A DNA stretch of 34,401 nt from Priapulus caudatus (lineage: Eukaryota; Priapulida; Priapulimorpha; Priapulimorphida; Priapulidae), in the NCBI RefSeq assembly GCF_000485595.1, contig NW_014577859.1, positions 84,070-118,470 of the forward strand, given 5' to 3'. Positions 11,901 through 19,872 of this stretch are shown one piece after another. The translations under genes were made by a program, and so were the position numbers. The notes beneath the pieces are model-generated. The model was not told where the DNA came from, ran no database searches, and worked only from the letters and a program-made list of their open reading frames with translations. Each line of letters opens with the position of its first letter. Positions within the stretch are counted from its first letter, which is position 1.

Positions 11901-14705
11901 GGTGTGAGATCTGTATCTGTGCAGAGTGATTGATGTTCGTGCCAATGTTGTCTTTGCAGACCAGGTGCCACCATTTATTAAGCTGGGTTTACACTGACGA
12001 TTTTGAGTTGCCGAATTGCCAAAAATTTGTGTACAAACTTGCCAATTTGGCAATTTGCCACAATCGGCAGTGTAAAACGCAAAAGTCGCACGTCCAACCG
12101 ATTGATAGCAGCGAGTTGGGAGATTAGAACATGTTCTAATTTCACCAACTCGGGAGTAGGCGAGTTGGACGTTTTTTTGCCAAGTGGCCAATCAGAGAAC
12201 AGCAATCAGGGGTGTGTCCCTCCACCCTAGGGGGAGAGCACGTTCTTGCTTTAGGCGCCACGCTGGCGGCATGGAATACATGCAAAAATGCGTATCCGCG
12301 TAGCCTTCGCGCACACGCTGCAGGTCAAAATGTTTGCCGCATCGCGGTCGATAACGTAAGACATTTGAACATATATAGAGATGTTGGTAGAAAGAAGAAA
12401 AACGCCCCAAGTTGCCTGCATAAAGTTGATAACTTGTGTAAACCCAGCTATATCGATGTAGGAGGCGCCGCTGTTGCTCATCTATTTATGGCTCCACCAT
12501 TGCTCCACCGTCACTGCTCAGTGTAGGCATTTCACTCTCGTTTTTATTTGTAGGCAGGGTTTCTTCTGAGCGAAAATTAGACAAAGGAGGTAATGGCCAG
12601 TTTGGGAAAAACACTCATGATGGATTCAAAGGCGTGCACGCATGCGGACGCGGGGGGGGGGGGAGGCATGGCAATCTAAATATGCCAGAAGCACGTGGCG
12701 ATCTATATATTTTTGGGTTGACACTATTTTGACAACGGCGGTTAAATACAGGAACATTTTCACAACGGCGATGTTAAGTTTGACAACAGCGATGTTAAGT
12801 TTGACAACGGCGGTGCGCCACTGTGCCTCTTCTGTATAAGAAACCCTGTGTATGAAAGCCCCATAATCCTTCTGCTATGCGTAGTATGCTACGTGTAGGT
12901 GGGGCCACCAGTCACTACCTCTCACATGTGTAGGGGGGGGATGGCACGTTTTCGAGAGATTAGTTGCGTAAACTATTGAAACGTATAAAGTCGTGATATA
13001 TCAATACTCGTCGACGAGTTGTTCAGGGATGAGATTGGAGAATTAAATTTTCAGCTGAAATTGAAATTAGCAAACAGAGGAGCGAGCAATGCGAGAACCG
13101 TAGGTCATCGCCATGCTAGGGGTGTCCGTGGGCATGCTCCCCCGGAATTTTTTTAAAAGAATGGTGCAATTTGGTGCATTCTAAGCTATTCTGAACACAT
13201 TATAGAAGACTCTTGAATCACTTTTTCAAGTTGTCAAAAGGAACAAACGAACTATGAATAGGAAATCAGGGGGCTGAAAATAGGGCAAGCTTTTTTATTA
13301 AATGTCTAGACATAATAGGCGTGTTCACACACAAGAAAAACCGCGATGCTAATCGCGATGGAAATACCGAGATAATTGTGTCGTTGTTCACACAGGCGGA
13401 AATATCTCGCTAATCGCCGAGCGGGATAATTCTATTAATCGAACTGCGCATGCTCACTGCCGGAATGATGCTCACTGCGCATGCTCACTGCTCACTCGCT
13501 TGGAATGATGGGATAGAAAATACCAGGAATTATTTGCGCGAGCGTTCACACACACGCCGCGGTGCAAATAATCGCGCTAATTCCAAATAACCGCAGTCAA
13601 AAGTGCGATTTGGAGCACGATGCTGATCGCGATTATTAGTGAGATTATTGCGTTCACACTTGTAATAATCTCGGTATTTCGATCGCGATGCAAAAACCGG
13701 GATTTGCATCCCGCTAATTCGCGCCAGTGTGAACGCGCCTATTGATATTTTTCTGTTTCCACCCTTCACTTGCATTGTTTTACTCAGACATAAGCTGCCT
13801 TGCTGCGACGAGATTTGAATGAAAAAAACACAAAGCGAATAGAACAATCAGTGCATAGTCATGCACACAACATGCACACAGCAACATGTGAACCCGGCCC
13901 CCAGGCCAGGCATGGTCGTTTTGTGATCAGCTACCTCAAATGTCTGCCCCCTTTACTGCAGCCTGTGAAAAAGGATTTTCTTTTCTGGTACACAAAAACA
14001 GATACACTGTATACTTCGCTGTCAGTCTACTGTCTACACTCTACAGTCTACAGTCAGGTGCTGTTGAGGGTATATAATTTAAATTTTTACATTGTTACCC
14101 CCTCCCCCTAATTTTCTCAAGGAATTTAGACGTTTTACAAAATCGATCCCTGGGACTGTCAAATCCGCGGATTTCCGCGGATCCGCGGAAAAATCTCATC
14201 CCTGGTTGTTGCCTTCGTCAGGTGGAGCGGGACCTGCCGTTGATCCGGCTGTGGCTGTGCATCATCTCCGCCGTCGTCTGCCGGCTGTCCGTTGCCATGG
14301 GGATCGCGATCATCTTCGAGTACAGCATCGTGGGACCGTTTATCTGCCTCCAGCTCGGCTTTCTCGCCTACGAGAGATTGATACTAGAGGTACGCCCGAT
14401 AACGACCGCGTCAGACCCCCGCTGAGCAATCGAAACGACTAATCTGTGCAGTGCTGCCACCTGATGTCATTAAATAAAAATTTCTCCGACCGTAATTGAA
14501 TTGGTTTTCTCTGCAGGACATTCCGTCGACGGCGCAGCAGCAGAACATGGTGGTGGCTGCGCTGATGCTGAGTGGCGTGCCGCCGAACGTGATCGAGCAG
14601 GTGAATGGCGTTACGGCGAGGGTGACGCTGATAGCGACCGACTTTGCCGTCTTCTTCTTCACGTTCGTTCTCGTCCACACCATCTTCAGCATCGTCGGTC
14701 TGTAG
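7280..14705 (+). CDS. CAMLG: CAMLG (GET2-like) gene, partial: exons 7280-7830, 14222-14389, 14517-14705
   Basis: The product is probably calcium signal-modulating cyclophilin ligand, the animal counterpart of GET2. With WRB/GET1 it forms the ER-membrane receptor and insertase for tail-anchored proteins delivered by TRC40/GET3. Seen: the two last exons join in frame and encode about 118 residues with three hydrophobic segments ending at a stop. The segment before the last helix reads ALMLSGVPPNVIEQ and the last helix contains FAVFFFTFVLVH; both match the CAMLG C-terminal domain in order and spacing. The earlier exon (183 codons, Ser/Pro/Glu-rich, disordered) ends in phase 0, as exon 14222 requires, and would be the cytosolic linker. 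The 6.4-kb intron between them is unusually large and packed with repeats. Missing: the N-terminal Arg-rich helix that binds TRC40, expected on an exon ending in phase 1. Identity of the C-terminal domain is strong; membership of exon 7280-7830 is inferred from phase and position. Confidence 0.78.
7831..7888 (+). repeat. 19-bp minisatellite at the CAMLG exon donor
   Basis: Units of GTGTGAGATCTGTATCCAG follow the exon end directly; the first reads GTGCGTGAG... Each unit border recreates CAG|GTGTGAG, a usable splice donor. The second donor (after 7851) is in frame and would add seven residues, VREICIQ. Confidence 0.8.
8147..9135. repeat. Satellite array, right part, with long GA tracts
   Basis: The interrupted unit continues here and restarts near 8668 for another copy, ending around 9135. 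Each copy has an expanded (GA)n tract, at about 8303-8372 and 8917-8962, where the 6.3-kb copy has only an impure purine tract. Other landmarks are the same as in the left part. Confidence 0.75.
9136..9772. other. Intronic AT-rich block, no gene seen
   Basis: From about 9440 to 9630 the sequence is almost pure A/T, with repeated TTATTAATTA, TTTATCTATTTA and TTTAATTTATC words. No exon-like GC island was seen. Confidence 0.6.
9773..9898. repeat. 25-bp minisatellite, five units
   Basis: Five consecutive copies of a unit containing TATTGTAAGCTAACTGGCGT then GGAG; one copy has a single G-to-A change. Each unit contains a donor-like TTGTAAGC. Confidence 0.88.
10198..10495 (+). mobile_element. Complete telomere-repeat TIR element (copy 2)
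   Basis: Arms of about 85 bp (10198-10285 and 10408-10495) are near-perfect inverted copies, from AGGGTCTATGTCCCCC inward through GTACCCTGGGTACGGTCCGG. The core 10284-10350 is TTAGGG repeats with variants, followed by GGAGTAGGCGTAGGCGACTC. No clear target-site duplication. It lies in the large CAMLG intron. Confidence 0.82.
10496..11460. other. CpG-richer intronic region, no assigned gene
   Basis: The stretch 10530-11320 is richer in CpG than its surroundings. It includes AATATGGCGGAGGG (10973-10986), which resembles both a start context and a YY1 site, and GGCATGCGCAG near 11215, which resembles an NRF1 site. The ATG opens only 24 codons before a stop. It could hold a promoter or an unrecognised exon; no function is assigned. 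Confidence 0.35.
11465..11840 (+). repeat. Polypyrimidine minisatellite (CT-rich), copy 1
   Basis: Degenerate units of about 45-50 bp with CTTACCTTCTCCTCTCTGTG and TCGCCTCTCC, nearly free of purines on the + strand. The same family recurs at 18634-18955 and 19190-19304. Long open frames across it are an effect of low complexity. Confidence 0.8.
11844..11918 (+). repeat. Second array of the 19-bp donor-containing unit
   Basis: Four units of GTGTGAGATCTGTATCCAG, the same unit as at 7831-7888, placed directly after the CT-rich minisatellite and inside the same intron. Confidence 0.85.
11981..12449. mobile_element. MITE with TIR AGCTGGGTTTACAC
   Basis: AGCTGGGTTTACAC (11981-11994) is mirrored by GTGTAAACCCAGCT (12436-12449). 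The interior has further inverted words (AATTGCCAAAAATTTGTG; GAGTTGG ... CCAACTC). About 470 bp with no transposase. Flanks TTA and ATA do not form a perfect duplication. Confidence 0.72.
12728..12814. repeat. Short tandem repeat, ACAACGGCGATGTTAAGTTTG units
   Basis: A unit of about 21-24 bp, ACAACGGCG ... TTAAGTTTG, recurs three to four times with drift. It sits between two MITEs in the CAMLG intron. Confidence 0.6.
13318..13739. mobile_element. 422-bp MITE, TIR GGCGYGTTCACAC, TA duplication
   Basis: The left end GGCGTGTTCACAC and the right end GTGTGAACGCGCC are inverted copies, flanked by TA at 13316-13317 and 13740-13741. The interior is unusually rich in CGCGAT, ATCGCG and TAATCGC words in both orientations. 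No coding sequence. Confidence 0.78.
14146..14205. mobile_element. Small GC-rich hairpin insertion with 8-bp direct repeats, next to the CAMLG acceptor
   Basis: ATCCCTGG occurs at 14146-14153 and 14198-14205 and encloses 44 bases made largely of TCCGCGGA/ATCCGCGG words, which fold back on themselves. The 8-bp duplication suggests hAT-type insertion. It ends 16 bases before the first base of the exon, where the branch point and pyrimidine tract should lie. Confidence 0.55.
14222..14389 (+). CDS. CAMLG: CAMLG exon, first two transmembrane helices
   Basis: The acceptor is ...CCTTCGTCAG at 14221 and the donor GAG|GTACGC follows 14389. The exon has 56 codons, phase 0 on both sides. It encodes a hydrophobic stretch starting LPLIRLWLCIISAVVCRLSV, then IVGPFICLQLGFLAYERLIL, corresponding to the first two helices of the CAMLG C-terminal domain (human pattern: FRIFRLVGCALLALG and FLTLQLAYMGLY). 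A GC-rich palindromic insertion lies immediately before the acceptor. Confidence 0.82.
14517..14705 (+). CDS. CAMLG: CAMLG terminal exon with stop codon
   Basis: The acceptor is TTCTCTGCAG at 14516. The exon reads 62 codons in phase 0 to TAG at 14703-14705. It encodes NMVVAALMLSGVPPNVIEQ followed by a final helix FAVFFFTFVLVHTIFSIVGL, the most conserved part of CAMLG (human: LTAALLLSGIPAEVI and CVYFFTFIFCHELL). The protein ends right after the last helix, giving a luminal or very short tail, as in the family. This is the strongest identity evidence for the gene. Confidence 0.85.
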   Translation, partial: DIPSTAQQQNMVVAALMLSGVPPNVIEQVNGVTARVTLIATDFAVFFFTFVLVHTIFSIVGL

Positions 14706-17104
14706 CTGCCTTAGCGGGGCTTTCCGCACGCCTCGGCGTAACAGATGGCTCCACATCTTCTACCCCCCAATTTTGACGGTTCAGATTGGTCGGGGCCTTT
14801 ACATAGCGCTGCGCGAAAAGCAGAGGTCGTTCGTTAAATCGTGTTTCCTTGCATCATGTAACGAGAGCAACGGTTTGTTGAAGTTTCTGCGGCTACCGTT
14901 TTTTATATTTATATGAGGGGGAGACAGCCGGTTTCAAGTGCTCTGTGAAGCATGACATGCGGCAGTTAGGGTTAGGTTAAAAACCGGGATGGGATCTGAT
15001 AGTAGTATGGTTTTAGTCATGTTAAAGGAATCTTTTTTGGGGGGGGGGATGTGTTCAAATTTGACATCATAGGTCTTTTAAGGATTCTTGGCAAAATGTG
15101 TGCATGCAAACCTAGTTCAGTAGGAATCTGTTTGGAATCCAGGCGGTAGCACCTTTCATAATAGGGATTTTGTAATGGACGACATATAGGACAGGGAAGC
15201 TGGTTCAGTAATGAATCACGGTTTCAATTTCTTGTGGGTGGGATGACAATGATTTTCTACACACCTTTGTTTTGAGAGGGGGCTACGTTATAGCCAGAAA
15301 TAGTAATAATATTAGGTCTCTGATGCAGAGTCTTGGATGCCGATGACTGCTACCTATTGAGGTTGTGAATTTAAGATTATTATATTGGATTACAATACCT
15401 GGGGCTGCAGTTGCATGGTGTGGGTCCCCACTAAAGCATCTTTCGGTTATGCTGTCTATGGGACATCTCCTGGAATGCCCCCTATTACCAGAGCCCTGTA
15501 GACCTGGAGGTTTTCAACCACTGCAAGGTCCCGTGTGCTGCAGTGGCTAGGTCGAGTGTAGTGTAGTGACCCCGAGAAGGAGGTCATGCTGTGAAATAAA
15601 CTGACGTTGCATCGGCGACAAACGACAAGTTTTAACACGTGGCTATAGCTGCCTCGTTCGGTTATTCCAGTTCTTTATCCAAGTCTCAAAAATGTCATCA
15701 GAGGTTCAGTGCGAGTTTAGTGTAGCTGAAAATGCAAGGCATCGACTGCTTTAGAGTTGACACAAGGTCAGAGATCCTGAAGTAGCTACAGTCTCTAAAT
15801 TACTAATTAGTCATACTCGTTATGTTGTGTACTCGAGAAATTGGGGAAATCATTGTGCACGTGTCATGCTATGCCACTGCCAACACGGGATATAAAAGAT
15901 ATGTTATTTATAGTTGGTTATATGATTTAAAAAAATGACCCACTGTAACTGTATTCAAAATGTAAATTGCATGATGATCTTCAGATCTTTAGTTATAATT
16001 ATGCACAAATATTATAAACTACTGTTAAGGTATTAGCTGTACTATCCTTATAGGCTAACGATTTGTTATTCTTGTCATATATTTTCCCTGCAACTGTTCC
16101 GCTGTTGGTTGTACACTGACAATGTATAGTTCTTGTTGGACGCTTGATAATAGTTTCAATCAAAAAACAAAAAAACTTTCATATCAAGTCTTTTATCTCG
16201 TTTTTTTATTACAAAACTTCAATGCTACTCATAGTAATACGTTTCCTACAGTTCAAGTCAAGCTTTACTGCTTGTACATTCTACTACATAAAAACTATTT
16301 ATTATTTGCCTAACAACATGTTCTATGGTATGCCATGGTGTTTTGAGTACCACGATATTGTAAGAATATTTTTAGGTACAAAACTTTCGAGAAACAGTTC
16401 TAACAAATTTGACCCAAATATAAAATGCTCAAAAGACTCACTGTCATCACATTAAACAGGTGCCATGGTGCAGTAAGTAAACAACCTGTCTCATCTGCAA
16501 CTTTCCCGCAACTTTCCCGTAAACCCATCTCACGGCTACAACACAGATCCACTGGTCATTACCGTGCCACCTGATCTATTCTCTACGTTATCACCAAGAA
16601 CTCATAAAGCCTGGGAATGACATTACAACTTGTTACCTGCTCGGGCGGACAGCCGAGAACACTACTAAAGCTACAGTCGGTAATTATCACTCCACTCTGC
16701 CATCTAGTGGCAGAGATTTTAACTACATGGCCGAGTTCATTGTGTAGTCGAGGTCGCACGTGACTTGACGCGACACAAGGCAGTTAACGTGCCATCGATA
16801 TTCCATTTTTATATCATTGATGCTACAAACATTTTTGTTTCTTGTGATCTTCCTTCCCCTTCAAAAAAGATTGCACATCTCTACTCTGCTTGCAAGACCA
16901 AAGAGGTCACGACTCAGGACGTCCCTGAACTGAATTGCTGAATCGATTCAATCTCGACTTCCCACAATCCCTGGAAAACCAAGGAAGTCAAGGAGAGCCT
17001 ATCCAATTCGATTTTCTCTACTGATCTCTTCTGTCTCCAATCGATCCAATTCCTCTCTCTCATGTGACAATCTCTGCTGTTGTCTCGGTTCCCGCTCACC
17101 CCCG
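14706..17104. other. Intergenic space and 3' UTRs of convergent CAMLG and TFAM
   Basis: AATAAA at 15595-15600 is a possible polyadenylation signal for CAMLG. On the minus strand TTTATT at about 16204 and 16298 could serve TFAM. A poly-G run lies near 15039. No exon with a family match was seen on either strand. Confidence 0.5.
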
Positions 17105-17275
17105 TCAGTCGCTGCCCTCCCTCTCCTTCACTTCCTGCTTCTCCCGCCGTCTCTCGTCTGCGAGCGTGCGCGTGCGCAGCAGCTCGGGGCGGCCGTCCGC
17201 AAGCATCCTCGCCTCCCATGCGTGCATCGCCGTGTCGTAGCGCCCTCTATCCGCCTCCGCCCGCTTCTTGTAATG
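17105..17275 (-). CDS. TFAM: TFAM terminal exon, end of HMG box B and C-tail
   Basis: On the minus strand the acceptor TGTTTCAG ends at 17276 and the exon runs 57 codons in phase 0 to TGA at 17105-17107. It encodes HYKKRAEADRGRYDTAM, then HAWEARMLADGRPELLR, then a Lys/Glu/Arg-rich tail ending EREGSD. RY-x-x-AM-x-x-WE-x-x-M-x-x-x-G-x-x-x-LLR is the third helix and exit of TFAM box B. The basic C-tail is the part known to activate transcription in vertebrates. The exon is a clear GC-rich island. Confidence 0.85.
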   Translation of the reverse strand, partial: HYKKRAEADRGRYDTAMHAWEARMLADGRPELLRTRTLADERRREKQEVKEREGSD

Positions 17276-19840
17276 CTGAAACATGACGCGGACTAGTTAT
17301 AGACTCCCACGCAAATAGTGTCATAGTGACGGCATGTTAATACATGCAGAAATAGATCGTCTGGCCACAATTAAAAAAATCTTTGTTTGCCCTCACCCGA
17401 CCCAGGCTCAAAAGTTTGGGTAGGTAGGTAGGCATTTTTTTAAATTGGAATTTGGAATTTTTTGGGGGGTCTTTTTACAAATTCAGCATGGTGTCTACAT
17501 GCTCGGGTGTGCTTGAGTGGAGATACCTTTTATGTTGAATGTTTGTTTTGCTTGGTACATATAATGTATTGCCCACAGATTTATATAATGTACAGGGATA
17601 CAATTTGTATATAAAAAAAAGAATGGGAAAGATCAAGAAAATTTTTTGAGTCAGCCCCTTTTTGGCAGGTCGGTCGGGTGAGGGCAAACAAACTATATTT
17701 GTATTATGGCCTCTACCATTTCAAGCTGTTCTACAATATTCTCTCCCTACTTGCCAGAAGGACTTGCCATGATCTCTGCAACTGTTTACTGTAACAACTA
17801 TCTTGTGTATGTTAATGAGTGTGCATGCGTGCATTTCCGTTTTAGCGTTGGTGTTTTCTGTTTATAGGTTTATTGTTTCCATTTCAGATTGTGCTGTTTT
17901 CATTCAAAGCAGGGCGCATTTGCTTTAGCAAGTTTTCTATTTTACTCTTGGTGCTTTCTGTTTATGTTTAGTCAGGCCTTTTTACCATTTCATACTGTAT
18001 ATAGTTGAACTGCTATCCAAACTCTTCTTACCATTTTCTCGGCTTCGGACAAAGACTTCCAGTGGTCCCCACACTGCTGCACATATTTCTGGAAAATACT
18101 AAAGCAGTTATCTAACCGATGATCATATCACAATGGCAAGAATCTCCAATTGAAACATTCGTGCACAGACCACAGATTTCATGCTCTCGATTTACACGAC
18201 TACAATCTCGGGTTCTGAAACCAATGCTTTTATTTACCAACAGGCTTAACCACCCTGGCGGCTTAAAATTTTGAACCGGATAGCAGGTAGAACCAATAGT
18301 GAAGCTAGACTGGTGCCACCGATGACACGCGTAGCTTGTCGTACCGTCACTGTGCCCGAGTGGTCCCACTCTAGCATCCTGTCCTGGAAATAATAGGCCA
18401 TCTGTGAGATCGGTCGCTTTGGTTTGCCAAGTTTCTTCAACTCCTGTGGGAAAACGAGCATACACGCAATAATGAACCATGCGAGAGAATGGGGTGTAGA
18501 TTACCAGCTTGCCATTCTACAATCCTTCTATCAGATTACCTCCAGCTGTTACACCATACTGCACTAGCAAAGATACCACCAACAGAGGAAATACGTGCTA
18601 CGCATTAACGAGCGCTATGCAACGGTGCAACACTTACCTTCTCCTCCCTGTGTTGCCTCTCCCTCTCCTCTCTCGCCCTTACCTTCTCCTCTCTGTGTCA
18701 CCTCCCCTTATCCTCTCTCTCCCCCTTACCTTCTCTATATACCCCCTTACTTTCTCCTCCCTATGTCTCCTCTCCTTCTCTTTCCATCCCCTTCCCTTCT
18801 CCCCACTGTGTCGCCTCTATTTTTCCTCTCTCCAGCCGCTTACCTTCTCCTCTCTGTGTTACCTCCCCTTCTCCTCTCTCTCTAATGATTCCATCCCCTT
18901 ACCTTATCCTCTTTCAGTCTTTGTGTCACCTCTCTTTTTTCTCTCTCCCATCTAAGATTCTATACTACAGGCCCTTGGAGGCTCATGTGTCAAGAAGGGT
19001 GCTAGTCTATTATAAGACCAAACTGCATGCAGTGCCCCTTCGCTCACTCAGGATACATTGAGATAGATTGAGGCTTAGATTGAGCCCATGAGCGAGAGCG
19101 CCATCTGTCGTGGAGTTTGTTATAAGACATGACCAATGACCCAGAGTAAAAGAGCGAAGCGGTAAGGCTTTTCCTTCCTGTGACGTGTTGCCTGTCCTTC
19201 TACTCTCCCCCTTACCTTCTCCTCCCTGTGTCGCCTGTCATTCTACCCTCTGCTTTACCTCCTCCCTTCCGTGTCACCTCTCCTTGCCCTCTCTCTCTCC
19301 CCCATTATCTTATTGTATACTAGTATATATGCACTATTATTGTTTAGGATCATCTCTGGCTTTACAAGTGTCTCGGAGTATCGTAATGAACGGTGAAACA
19401 GCTTTAGAGTTTTTTTTTTTAGAGAATTGTATACAGTTATATTTGACATAATATTAATGATTATATTATTTTACAATATTTAAATTATTTAAAGCTATAC
19501 AAGTACATATGCGAATTAAAAAAGTCTAGTTAAATTTTTAAATGATTTTAGCCGCTACAATCCCCTACATCCGGAAATCTGACTGCGATGGCGCGTATGC
19601 CAGATTGCCAAGCGGTGAAATGACGGAAAGCTTTTTTAGTTTTGCTTCAGACCTACCCGTAAGAATTATTGTTATTTAAAAGTATGACGGTACTAACATT
19701 CCAAATGTTAAAAATGGTATTCCGCATCTTCTATATGCGGAAATTATTAGACTATGCTGAGTTTCAACTAGTAGTAGTACAGTGACGTGAGTAAATTAAA
19801 AATGTTATGCTAGGGGGCCTACTACTACTACTAGTACTAG

Positions 19841-19872
<32 letters not shown>

